Virus record (IMG/VR): IMGVR_UViG_3300025121_000112
Coordinates: 1-31,339 of that record
Reading direction: 5' to 3' (one strand)
Length of the DNA stretch: 31,339 bases
Origin: a virus
Shown here: positions 21,131 through 27,027 of the stretch, piece after piece
How positions within the stretch are numbered: the stretch's first letter is position 1
Layout of the letters: every line of letters starts with the position of its first letter
Notes under the pieces: generated by a model
What the model saw: the letters and a program-made list of their open reading frames with translations, nothing else
Told to the model about the DNA's origin: nothing
Databases searched by the model: none
Made by a program: the position numbers and the translations under genes

Positions 21131-21422
21131 TCGTGGCCTCCATCGCGGTGTCATATTCCTTGATCGCCTCAAACGCGATTCTCAAATGGTTTATGAATTC
21201 CCCCCGGATTCTATTCTGTCGGCTATCGCGTAATGAACCGGACACAAACGACCGCTCCACCTTGACTTCATTGTCCGCGCATTTATCCCGTTCGCCCTCG
21301 ATCAGACGGCGGAGAAGTTCTGCTCGCAGTTCGGACGGCTCTAACAACCCATCCGCACCCTGTAGCGTTCCAGATATTCGTTGAGCCAACTCCTCGTTGC
21401 TAAGTTTCGTCAGGTCTGTCAA
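21117..21422 (-). CDS. Hypothetical early protein with TTG start
   Basis: A 101-residue helical protein. The only reasonable start is TTG at 21422, six bases after a full GGAGGTGA site, which decides it. Contains LSNEELAQRISG and a Leu/Arg-rich helix (ELRAELLRRLIEGERDKC), then RNRIRGEFINHLRIAFEAIK. Position before the resolvase gene suggests a replication or recombination role, but no family was recognised. Confidence 0.55.
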   Translation of the reverse strand: MTDLTKLSNEELAQRISGTLQGADGLLEPSELRAELLRRLIEGERDKCADNEVKVERSFVSGSLRDSRQNRIRGEFINHLRIAFEAIKEYDTAMEATNETV

Positions 21423-21639
21423 GGTCGATCACCTCCCCGCTGTCCTGAATGAATTCATAGATCGCGGCATTGAAAGTCCGGCTGATTCCGAGCAGTTGCG
21501 TAATCAGCTTTTGCGTCGGATTCAGTTTGCCCGTTGCGATGAATTTAATCCGCTGCATTTTGTGCATGACCTCATCTGACCAGCCCCGGTCACATTTGAG
21601 CTCAATCGGTTCATCGTTTGGATCTCTGAGTTCCATCAT
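21400..21639 (-). CDS. Hypothetical early protein
   Basis: A 79-residue protein started at ATG 21639 in an ATGA overlap with the previous stop; a GTG at 21654 is less likely. KLNPTQKLITQLLGISRTFNAAI (about 43-65) forms a helix that resembles a DNA-binding or dimer interface. It has an acidic C-terminus. Not recognised. Confidence 0.5.
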   Translation of the reverse strand: MMELRDPNDEPIELKCDRGWSDEVMHKMQRIKFIATGKLNPTQKLITQLLGISRTFNAAIYEFIQDSGEVIDLDRPDET

Positions 21640-21893
21640 TTCCACCCCTTCCACTTCTTAACCGCTGTCGCCAGCTTGTGCATCAGCGACGAGCCTTTGT
21701 CCGCCCAGACTTCCAGCGCGGGAGTCAGTAAGGACGTGAAGCAAGCTGATGAAATATCAGCTTCAACCATCGGAAGCATTCCCGCTTCGAGCATGATGTT
21801 CGCGGTCGGCATTATTGTCGGCTCGAAAACCTGAGCGGTCAAGCTATCATCGTCCAGTTGGAAGATTTCAATCGTTGCGATTTTCGTTCTCAT
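21636..21893 (-). CDS. Hypothetical early protein
   Basis: An 85-residue protein with AAGGAGG before the ATG. Strand-rich first half (IATIEIFQLDDDSLTAQVF), followed by a Met/Leu-rich helical part and a basic, Trp-containing end (KKWKGWK). Overlaps its neighbours by ATGA on each side. No family was recognised. Confidence 0.5.
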   Translation of the reverse strand: MRTKIATIEIFQLDDDSLTAQVFEPTIMPTANIMLEAGMLPMVEADISSACFTSLLTPALEVWADKGSSLMHKLATAVKKWKGWK

Positions 21894-22171
21894 CGTGTTC
21901 CTCCTTGTAATTGATCGAGTAATGTATTCATTTTCTTTGCCTGCTTATCTACCGCCCTAAAAACTCGTACTTGAATCTTGGGATCAAACTCGCATCCGCA
22001 ATCCGGGCATTTCACCGTATGCGTCCGCTTCGCTTTTTCGATAAGCGCGGTAACCGGATGCTTTTTCTTTTCGATGATTTCCCGACGTTTCGCCTTTTGG
22101 ATTAGCGGACGATCTTGGAAATGCTCCGAGCCGGGAATTTCGGGAAAGTCATCGGGTATTGCTATGCTCAT
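21890..22171 (-). CDS. Hypothetical protein with Cys pair
   Basis: A 93-residue basic protein with GGAGG nine bases before the ATG. Lys-rich central helix (KAKRREIIEKKKHPVTALIE), then KCPDCGCEFDP, a zinc-knuckle-type pair, and a C-terminal helix (RAVDKQAKKMNTLLDQL). It could bind nucleic acid. Overlaps the upstream membrane-protein gene by 23 bases. Confidence 0.55.
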   Translation of the reverse strand: MSIAIPDDFPEIPGSEHFQDRPLIQKAKRREIIEKKKHPVTALIEKAKRTHTVKCPDCGCEFDPKIQVRVFRAVDKQAKKMNTLLDQLQGGTR

Positions 22172-22316
22172 GTTTCATGTCCTCCGTGAGTTTGTGGATT
22201 CGACCCCGCCAGAACGCCGTCGCCACAGCCCCGCCTGCTAACGTCGCGACGATGACAGCGAATACCAGCGTGGCGAGGATTTGAGCGGCGGTGAACGTGT
22301 CAAGGATTTCGGTCAT
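22149..22316 (-). CDS. Small membrane protein
   Basis: A 55-residue frame joined by ATGA to the preceding stop. Residues about 12-35 (QILATLVFAVIVATLAGGAV and the following TATAF) form one membrane segment with a short N-terminus and a basic then acidic cytoplasmic tail. Placement inside the early operon suggests a membrane-associated host-interaction factor. Confidence 0.6.
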   Translation of the reverse strand: MTEILDTFTAAQILATLVFAVIVATLAGGAVATAFWRGRIHKLTEDMKHEHSNTR

Positions 22317-22846
22317 TTCGGTTCCTCTGGTATTGGCAGTCCAGCCTTTAGTCCCTCAAATGCCTTTTCAATCGAATCGATAATAGCTTGTGCATCGGCG
22401 TCCAACTTATCCGTATAATTACTTTCTATACCGACCTTCCTGCACCAATTCCGAAAAGCAAGTCCGATTTCTTCATCATGGTAAAGCATCCAATATAAAC
22501 GCTTTTCGTGATGGATGTCGCGGATTGCATCTCTGAGCCAGCCAAGCCATGACCACTTATAACCGCTGGCAAGCTCGCCCTCGATTTTAGTTAACAATTC
22601 CTGTCTGATTCTTCCATCTGTGCTTGCCCACCATCCACCTTCATCGCCGAGCATCCGGTCAATAACCGCTCGTGCGATATGATCCTCGTATGACAAATTC
22701 CTGAGCAAGCATTTTGCCAAACCGATTCTTTCTTCATCATCGAGTTCGGCGGCGATTCTGTGAATATTCAGACTGATTGAATAATCCCCACGTTTTTCGT
22801 CATGGTGAAATCTGAGAATCCCGTCATCGAATGTTGTTCTATTCAT
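22313..22846 (-). CDS. Hypothetical early protein
   Basis: A 177-residue acidic protein with GGAGG seven bases before the ATG. Strands at the N-terminus (GILRFHHDEKRGDYSISLNI), then a long helical part with many Trp (GGWWASTDG, YKWSWLGWLRDAI, KRLYWMLYHD). No enzyme motif was recognised. A 12-bp imperfect inverted repeat precedes it in the transcript. Confidence 0.55.
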   Translation of the reverse strand: MNRTTFDDGILRFHHDEKRGDYSISLNIHRIAAELDDEERIGLAKCLLRNLSYEDHIARAVIDRMLGDEGGWWASTDGRIRQELLTKIEGELASGYKWSWLGWLRDAIRDIHHEKRLYWMLYHDEEIGLAFRNWCRKVGIESNYTDKLDADAQAIIDSIEKAFEGLKAGLPIPEEPK

Positions 22847-22877
22847 CGTATGTTCCTCCGGTCATAGTTCAAAGGTG

Positions 22878-22931
22878 GGGGCTGGCCGGATCGGATGTCG
22901 TTGGAGGTTCCATGAATTTCCGACCAGCCCC
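22878..22931 (-). promoter_or_regulatory. Inverted repeat in the leader of gene 22313-22846
   Basis: GGGGCTGG-c-CGGA (22878-22890) pairs with TCCG-a-CCAGCCCC (22919-22931), 12 pairs with one mismatch and a 28-base loop. It occupies the only sizeable gap (101 bases) in this part of the operon. There is no T run, so it probably affects stability or translation of the mRNA and is not a terminator. Confidence 0.5.
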
Positions 22932-22947
22932 GGAGCGCAAACTCTAT

Positions 22948-23913
22948 CTATCCTTCCGGTGTCGCTTCAAGTGATTTCAGGTGTGCGATTACTGCCTGCC
23001 CTTCATCGTAAGTCAGTTCTGCCGGATCAGCGGTTCGGCCTTTTGTGTACTCGTTGATCCATTCGCCAAAATCCCGACTGACTACCTTTTCGGCAATGGC
23101 GTAAATCATCTTGACCTGCTTTTCGGTCGGGTGTCCGGAGCTACCCCGCTTGACCGTGTCCGCTTTCTGTGCGCGTCCTGCATCAACCGCTTGTGCTACC
23201 TGACCGCTTTCGCCGGGTGTCCATTCTGGTTGTCCGGACGCCGGTCGACGCTTGTTCATGTCCTCGATATCCTGCGTGAAAACTTCCGATGCTCCGGTAA
23301 CTTTCAGGACAGCCGCCACGAAAGCCCGCTTATCAGCCATTTTCTCGCAGGTGTTGTATACGTCCGCGATGTCGGGGTTCTCGACCTTGCCAACTTCCTG
23401 GTCAGTAATCGCCGGATCGTCGTCGTCAAATGTCGCTCCGCATCCGCCCTTCTTTTTAAAGCAGACCCATCCGCCGCCGTATTCAGCCTTGCCTTTGATG
23501 ATCGCGGACTCGCCACAAGCCGGGCAAACGCGCTCTGAATTGCGGTAGCGGTACTTACTCTCCATTGTCGAGCATGACCCCGAACCATCGCCGAGGAAGG
23601 TCCCGTCCGTCGCATAAAGGCTGCATGTCGCACGGTATTCTCGGTGTCCGTTCGGCATGTCGATGATCTCAAAAACGGTTTTGGGTGCCAGCCTGAAAAG
23701 ATTCGCTATCTTTTCAGCACCGGGTTTAAGTAGCGTCGGCTTGGGGCCGCAACCGGGGATTTTCCCGAAATCGATGTTCGGTTTCATCGCCCGGGACATC
23801 GCCTCCTGGAGAATCTGTCGCCGCTTTATGATGCGGTCGATAGTCGGCGTGTCATCAACCGTGCTTATCGCCGTCCTCGTCGGTGTAGCCTGTGTGATTT
23901 TGTCTTCTGTCAT
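22948..23913 (-). CDS. Putative single-strand annealing (recombination) protein with zinc insert
   Basis: A 321-residue protein. KMADKRAFVAAVLKVTGASE and VFTQD (about 191-214) is a pattern I know from phage recombination proteins that sit near RusA genes (Sak/Erf-like or of uncertain family). A zinc module with C130, C133, C151 and C158 (CPAC...CFKKKGGC) is placed before it. The N-terminal half (LKPGAEKIANLFRLAP, then TCSLYATDGTFLGDG) is typical too. The C-terminal 90 residues resemble a short helical DNA-binding extension (GHPTEKQVKMIYAIAEKV). Likely role: annealing of single strands in recombination-dependent replication. GGGAG precedes the ATG. Confidence 0.55.
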   Translation of the reverse strand: MTEDKITQATPTRTAISTVDDTPTIDRIIKRRQILQEAMSRAMKPNIDFGKIPGCGPKPTLLKPGAEKIANLFRLAPKTVFEIIDMPNGHREYRATCSLYATDGTFLGDGSGSCSTMESKYRYRNSERVCPACGESAIIKGKAEYGGGWVCFKKKGGCGATFDDDDPAITDQEVGKVENPDIADVYNTCEKMADKRAFVAAVLKVTGASEVFTQDIEDMNKRRPASGQPEWTPGESGQVAQAVDAGRAQKADTVKRGSSGHPTEKQVKMIYAIAEKVVSRDFGEWINEYTKGRTADPAELTYDEGQAVIAHLKSLEATPEG

Positions 23914-24201
23914 TTATTGTTCGCTCCCGTAAATTTCTCGATTTCTGATTCTGTCCGCGTCAAGCCCGTCCTGCCATTCCCGGCGCTCCCGATCCGCATC
24001 CCCGTCTGTAAAGTCAACCGGCCCGGTATCCGCGAGTTCTGCAAGATGTCTCACAGATACCGCCTGTACGCTCTCACAGGGCAGCAAGCGCGATTCCCGC
24101 CATTCGATAGCCTCTACCACCTGCCCCGGCGCACATCGTACCAGGACGCCACTAAGCGACGTCTGGATATGGACGCCTATCCGGTCAGTTCCTTTGTGCA
24201 T
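23914..24201 (-). CDS. Hypothetical early protein
   Basis: A 95-residue protein started at ATG 24201 with GGGAGG eight bases upstream; a longer frame to 24333 lacks one. It ends in a charged helix (DADRERREWQDGLDADRIRNR). It stops immediately before the annealing-protein ATG, so it is probably translated together with it. No family was recognised. Confidence 0.5.
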   Translation of the reverse strand: MHKGTDRIGVHIQTSLSGVLVRCAPGQVVEAIEWRESRLLPCESVQAVSVRHLAELADTGPVDFTDGDADRERREWQDGLDADRIRNREIYGSEQ

Positions 24202-24346
24202 CTGCGGGCCTCCCGATCTTACAGAGTCGATCCGGTCGTGGGCATCCGGCATCCCCGGCGTCGGCGAAACACTGCCAGTACTCCGGACAACCGATGCAGG
24301 GGCAGGATTCATCGGACGATGTGGGGATGTCAATTAGTCGTTCCAT
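24185..24346 (-). CDS. Small Cys-rich protein
   Basis: A 53-residue frame with GGGGAGG seven bases before its ATG. CPCIGC and PEYWQC, then CPRPDRLC, supply seven Cys, enough for one zinc site and spare thiols. It overlaps both neighbours by 17 bases, a layout typical of the coupled small genes of this operon. Function unknown. Confidence 0.6.
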   Translation of the reverse strand: MERLIDIPTSSDESCPCIGCPEYWQCFADAGDAGCPRPDRLCKIGRPADAQRN

Positions 24347-24671
24347 CGGTAACCTCCCCGTTGAGCAGGTCGAGGACGCGGGTGTATGCTGTTTCTCTGC
24401 TTTTCCAGTCCGCTTTAATGTCCACCCTGATAATCGCTTCACCCTTTGTCCGCGCCTCATCCCTGAGCTTGGTGACCTCTGCGCGGATGCGGGTGCGCTC
24501 GGCCTGCTTGCTGTCAGACGCGAGCTTTTTCAAATCATCCAACGTAATCCAATGTTTCCAGGTACACCATGTTCCGTCGTCGGCAATAAATTCAAAGCTG
24601 TTTGGTTCGATTGGATGTGCCGACATCCTTACTGCTTTTTCGAGTCCCTCAAAAATTGAGTTCCGTGTCAT
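24330..24671 (-). CDS. Hypothetical early protein
   Basis: A 113-residue protein, first of the leftward operon after the regulator gene. A strand-type N-terminal half (NSFEFIADDGTWCTWKHWIT) is followed by a long charged helix (KKLASDSKQAERTRIRAEVT and following), possibly a coiled coil. GGAG lies about 11 bases before the ATG. No family was recognised. Confidence 0.55.
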   Translation of the reverse strand: MTRNSIFEGLEKAVRMSAHPIEPNSFEFIADDGTWCTWKHWITLDDLKKLASDSKQAERTRIRAEVTKLRDEARTKGEAIIRVDIKADWKSRETAYTRVLDLLNGEVTDGTTN

Positions 24672-24720
24672 GTTCGTTCACGCTCCTGCCGTTTAAGGTC
24701 GGTGCCTTTAAGATAAGACA

Positions 24721-24749
24721 AGCTTAACAAATGGTTTTACACTTGTCAA
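24721..24749 (-). promoter_or_regulatory. Possible promoter of the leftward operon
   Basis: On the minus strand TTGACA (24749-24744) and TAAGCT (24726-24721) are separated by 17 bases, upstream of the gene at 24671. The -10 is weak. GACAAG and CTTGTC around it form an inverted repeat that could be an operator. Confidence 0.4.
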
Positions 24750-24752
24750 GTT

Positions 24753-25001
24753 TTATTTCCGCTTATCCGCACTTTTTTTCTCTTTTTCCCATTGCTTCAT
24801 TAACCGCATTTCCCCTAACTGCATGCGTAGAAGCGTCCCGGCGTTTACCTCATGCTTCCCTGATTTGATGCGGGATATATGAGATTCAAGACATTCACAT
24901 TCCCAGGCTATATCTCGCTGACTGAATCCGAGATTTACCAAATGTAAAATAATATTTTTTGCCTGTTCGCTCCGGTTCATTTGTTTTTCTTTTGGGTTCA
25001 T
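24753..25001 (-). CDS. Small HTH transcription regulator
   Basis: An 82-residue basic protein. FSQRDIAWECECLESHISRI (about 26-45) is a helix-turn-helix of the Cro/C1 class. The ATG at 25001 lies seven bases after the -10 box of a consensus promoter (25009-25037), so the mRNA would be leaderless, as for lambda cI transcribed from its maintenance promoter; an internal ATG at 24980 has only a weak purine site. It probably binds the divergent control region and sets the balance between leftward and rightward early genes. No integrase is seen, so it need not be a lysogeny repressor. Confidence 0.75.
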   Translation of the reverse strand: MNPKEKQMNRSEQAKNIILHLVNLGFSQRDIAWECECLESHISRIKSGKHEVNAGTLLRMQLGEMRLMKQWEKEKKSADKRK

Positions 25002-25008
25002 GTCTCAG

Positions 25009-25037
25009 ATTCTAAAAGAATAATTGTATTTTGTCAA
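25009..25037 (-). promoter_or_regulatory. Promoter of the HTH regulator gene
   Basis: On the minus strand TTGACA (25037-25032), 17 bases, TAGAAT (25014-25009). Its -35 box is separated by nine bases from the -35 box of the rightward promoter (25047), giving a TGTCAA-N9-TTGACA palindrome. This is a plausible operator for the divergent switch. Confidence 0.75.
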
Positions 25038-25046
25038 GCCGAAAAT

Positions 25047-25075
25047 TTGACAAACGGGAAATCACTGGTTATAAT
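25047..25075 (+). promoter_or_regulatory. Consensus rightward promoter P1
   Basis: TTGACA (25047-25052), 17 bases, TATAAT (25070-25075): a perfect sigma-70 promoter. Transcription should start near 25082 and meet a terminator at 25129-25165, so its immediate product is a short RNA. It shares the 11-base TTGACAAACGG with P2. Confidence 0.85.
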
Positions 25076-25081
25076 CCTGAG

Positions 25082-25165
25082 TGTGAGTAAGTTGCAGTAC
25101 CCCCATTTAATCCTCCTCTTTGAGAAATGCCCCGGCGACATGGATGTTTCCGGGGCTACTTTTTT
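25082..25165 (+). ncRNA. Candidate small RNA (about 84 nt)
   Basis: Defined by P1 upstream and an intrinsic terminator downstream. No useful reading frame is present. The body holds a C/T-rich stretch with CCTCCT (25112-25117), complementary to a ribosome-binding site, as seen in small RNAs that block translation. Targets cannot be read; the purine-rich ribosome sites of many phage or host genes could pair with it. Confidence 0.5.
25129..25165 (+). terminator. Intrinsic terminator after P1
   Basis: GCCCCGG (25129-25135) pairs with CCGGGGC (25150-25156), and six T (25160-25165) follow closely. Rightward orientation. Confidence 0.8.
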
Positions 25166-25168
25166 CGC

Positions 25169-25197
25169 TTGACAAACGGATAAAATTAGTTTAAGAT
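25169..25197 (+). promoter_or_regulatory. Rightward promoter P2
   Basis: TTGACA (25169-25174), 17 bases, TAAGAT (25192-25197), four of six matches at the -10. TTGACAAACGG is shared with P1, suggesting a common regulator. Transcription would start near 25203 and enter the attenuator at 25210. Confidence 0.65.
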
Positions 25198-25209
25198 TCC
25201 CCCAGCGTT

Positions 25210-25264
25210 CTGTGAGACGCCCGAATAATACCCGAAGCCCCGTCTCACAGCGGGGTTCTTTTTT
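25210..25264 (+). terminator. Attenuator in the replication-gene leader (alternative stems)
   Basis: CCCCG (25238-25242) with CGGGG (25251-25255), extended by AAG/TT pairs and followed by CTTTTTT to 25264, is an intrinsic terminator. CTGTGAGACG (25210-25219) can instead pair with CGTCTCACAG (25241-25250), 10 exact pairs, using up the terminator's 5' arm and loop. The two structures exclude each other, as in transcription attenuation. What tips the balance is unknown. Confidence 0.7.
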
Positions 25265-25314
25265 GGGAAGCGGAGCCGCGCTTATCCCCCGGCTCCCTTC
25301 CCGAAGGGGATAAG
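25265..25314 (+). promoter_or_regulatory. Ribosome-site switch before the replication gene
   Basis: Stem 1: GGGAAG (25265-25270) and GGAGCCG (25272-25278) pair with CGGCTCC (25290-25296) and CTTCCC (25297-25302), 13 pairs with one bulge. Stem 2: CTTATCCCC (25281-25289), in the loop of stem 1, pairs with GGGGATAAG (25306-25314), nine pairs, covering the ribosome site AAGGGGA (25304-25310) of the ATG at 25318. With only three bases joining the stems, both can hardly form fully together, so they should alternate between open and closed start. Confidence 0.7.
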
Positions 25315-25317
25315 AAT

Positions 25318-26169
25318 ATGTCTGACCGCACGTGGAACCGCATTGAAGCTGCCCTTTACGAAGAAGAATGGTCACAGGCAGCGAGAATAATAGCTGGGGT
25401 AGTGCTTGCCAAATGCCCGAATCAGTACGGTATATTCAAATTTCCTTGGCAATTCCTGAAAGATCTTTTTGCCGGTATTTATAGTCGGACGGATATTGCC
25501 GGAGTGATAGCCGAATGGGAAGCGGACGGATGGGTTAAACTTTACGACGATCAGAAAATAATCTGGATCAAAAAGAAGTGGCAAAAGGAACAACCGAATC
25601 GCTCAACAAAGCATTGGCAAGGGCTTGCGACGTTTCTGAATGACTATCCGATGGTCATTAAAGACTTCATGGATTGTTACAATCCCCATGCCATCCCCAT
25701 TCAATCCCCATGCCATCCCCCTGTCAACTCTGATACTGATACTGAAACTGAAAAAAAGAAAGAAACTAATTTGGCGTCAAAAAGCGACGCCGATATAAAA
25801 AACGCTTCGCTTCCACCGGGAAACGGGAAGCCCTCAAAGCCACACATCCCCATCGAGGAACGGAAAGCCAACACCCCCATATCCCGCCTCGTCCAACAAT
25901 GGTTCCGCCATTACCTGAAGTACGAACAGATTCGCTGGTCAGGTGATCCTGCCGCGATGTCCGGGCAAGCTAAGATTCTCCTGAAATCCCACGATTACCC
26001 GACGCTCATAATGGCGATGGGGCACCTATTCGACAAGCCCCACGAAAAATACCGCCCCCACGAATGGAATTTTTACGTCCGCAAAATCTCAACCCTCATC
26101 CTGGAAGCGCAGGACGCCGGTTGCTTCCCCGATCCCCAACTGAAATTGGAGCGAACAAATCATGCCTAA
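25318..26169 (+). CDS. Replication initiation protein (lambda-O-like layout)
   Basis: A 283-residue protein. The N-terminal domain (about 1-105), with NQYGIFKFPWQFLKDLFAGI and EWEADGWVKLY, is a winged-helix DNA-binding domain as in many phage replication initiators. A low-complexity linker (about 122-175) is encoded by repeated DNA that may be the origin itself. The C-terminal domain (about 185-275) is helical and may recruit the host helicase. Expression is probably controlled by the structured leader. First gene of the rightward operon; it overlaps the next gene by eight bases. No helicase or primase gene is present, so host machinery must be recruited. Confidence 0.6.
   Translation: MSDRTWNRIEAALYEEEWSQAARIIAGVVLAKCPNQYGIFKFPWQFLKDLFAGIYSRTDIAGVIAEWEADGWVKLYDDQKIIWIKKKWQKEQPNRSTKHWQGLATFLNDYPMVIKDFMDCYNPHAIPIQSPCHPPVNSDTDTETEKKKETNLASKSDADIKNASLPPGNGKPSKPHIPIEERKANTPISRLVQQWFRHYLKYEQIRWSGDPAAMSGQAKILLKSHDYPTLIMAMGHLFDKPHEKYRPHEWNFYVRKISTLILEAQDAGCFPDPQLKLERTNHA
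25681..25791. other. Candidate replication origin inside the replication gene
   Basis: Two exact 18-bp repeats (AATCCCCATGCCATCCCC at 25681-25698 and 25703-25720) are followed by four 6-bp near-repeats (CTGATA, CTGATA, CTGAAA, CTGAAA; 25730-25753), an A-rich stretch (25750-25770) and a small palindrome (GGCGTC/GACGCC, 25773-25791). The order iterons then A+T-rich DNA within the linker of the initiator gene is the layout of the lambda origin. Confidence 0.55.
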
Positions 26170-26503
26170 CCTTTACGTTTACCACCTATCGGAGCAGGTG
26201 CTTAACCTGTCCCGGTTCGATGTTCCCGAAGCGGTCGATACCTTTGGCAAGGATACCCCGGAATTCTGCGAGTGCATGTTAGCCCGTCAAAAGGCCTGGG
26301 CGAACCTGATCGTCCAGGACTACCTGCAATATACAGATATCCGCGAGAATGAAGGCCATCGTTTGATCCAGCCTTACGAAACCGTAGAATCCTGCCATGA
26401 AGCTGCTGTCAACGGAATCATCAAATGGGAGAATCGGCTTAAACGCGCAATCTGGCTACGAGCGCACAAAAAAGCAAAGAGAGACCCGAAGGGGGAAGTA
26501 TGA
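26162..26503 (+). CDS. Hypothetical early protein
   Basis: A 113-residue helical protein between the replication gene and a winged-helix gene. GGAG precedes the ATG by nine bases. Strings such as DTPEFCECMLARQKAWANLI and ENRLKRAIWLRAHKKAKRD suggest a DNA- or replisome-binding role. The C-terminus is basic. Overlaps both neighbours by a few bases. Confidence 0.55.
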   Translation: MPNLYVYHLSEQVLNLSRFDVPEAVDTFGKDTPEFCECMLARQKAWANLIVQDYLQYTDIRENEGHRLIQPYETVESCHEAAVNGIIKWENRLKRAIWLRAHKKAKRDPKGEV

Positions 26504-26736
26504 CCACATCCAACCTGACCGCCGCCGAACAGGACGTCTACAATCACATTCGCCAGTGGGGGAAGCCGTCGCCCGGCATGTTCGCCAAGATCGCCCGGCA
26601 CATGGGAGTCAAACGGCAGTGGGTGTCCTACGTTCTCCGTCGCTTAGTGGCTTCCGGGCATCTCCGGAAGGTCAGCCGTGGCATCTATGAGGTACTCTAT
26701 GACCCGAAGTTTAACCAGAATGTATCCCTTAGCTGA
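26500..26736 (+). CDS. Small winged-helix DNA-binding protein
   Basis: A 78-residue protein of winged-helix type: helix (AAEQDVYNHIRQ), second helix (MFAKIARHMGV), recognition helix (KRQWVSYVLRRLVASG) and wing (HLRKVSRGIYEVLYD). It ends about 80 bases before a strong terminator and about 175 before the late promoter. It could regulate late transcription or the origin. GGGGGAAGT precedes the ATG and the start overlaps the previous stop. Confidence 0.65.
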   Translation: MTTSNLTAAEQDVYNHIRQWGKPSPGMFAKIARHMGVKRQWVSYVLRRLVASGHLRKVSRGIYEVLYDPKFNQNVSLS

Positions 26737-26818
26737 AAACCAAGCGAGTCCGCCACGGCGGGTTCAGAATCATCCCAGCTTGACTGGTCAGGCGATTAGG
26801 CGACGGGTTATCAGATTA

Positions 26819-26890
26819 GCCGGGAGACTGCAAACCAAGAACTCAATGAACCTCTTGGGGCTTAATGCATGCAGTCTCCCGGCCTTTTTT
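26819..26890 (+). terminator. Strong intrinsic terminator of the rightward early operon
   Basis: GCCGGGAGACTGCA (26819-26832) pairs exactly with TGCAGTCTCCCGGC (26870-26883), 14 pairs, followed by C and six T. The loop itself contains a second hairpin (CCAAGA 26835-26840 with TCTTGG 26853-26858). It should end early transcription before the late genes. Confidence 0.85.
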
Positions 26891-26911
26891 CTTATCGCAG
26901 TCTCTGAAGGT

Positions 26912-26938
26912 TTGACATCCTGACTAATGTGATATAAT
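26912..26938 (+). promoter_or_regulatory. Late promoter with extended -10
   Basis: TTGACA (26912-26917) and TGA-TATAAT (26930-26938) are perfect boxes with an extended -10; the spacer is 15 bases, short of the usual 17. It starts near 26945 and reads the terminase genes and onward. Because it is host-sigma-70-like, late timing must come from other control, such as the nearby winged-helix protein or the short spacer. Confidence 0.75.
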
Positions 26939-26946
26939 AATTGCGA

Positions 26947-26978
26947 GGGGATGGTGGCCGGGGTGAGGGTAGGTCGGG
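26947..26978 (+). promoter_or_regulatory. G-rich late leader, possible G-quadruplex
   Basis: Four G runs (26947-26950, 26960-26963, 26967-26969, 26976-26978) with loops of 9, 3 and 6 bases lie at the very 5' end of the late transcript. One loop is longer than the usual 7, so folding as a quadruplex is possible but not certain. Confidence 0.35.
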
Positions 26979-27027
26979 ACAATTTAGTTAATCTGTAAGT
27001 GCAACCGCGATTCAACGTTACTTGACA

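Larger units (their letters stand above)
26737..27027 (+). other. Early-late intergenic region (291 bases)
   Basis: Contains no credible long gene. It holds, in order, about 80 bases with no clear signal, a terminator (26819-26890), the late promoter (26912-26938) and a G-rich leader (26947-26978) before the terminase small subunit. Confidence 0.7.

Noticed and set aside
25265-25314. H-type pseudoknot formed by stems 1 and 2 together.
   Set aside because: Only three bases would have to cross a 13-pair stem, so the full pseudoknot is sterically unlikely. Alternating stems are more plausible.
26951-26998. 15-codon leader peptide in the G-rich late leader.
   Set aside because: ATG directly abuts the purine run, and no features suggest a regulatory peptide.
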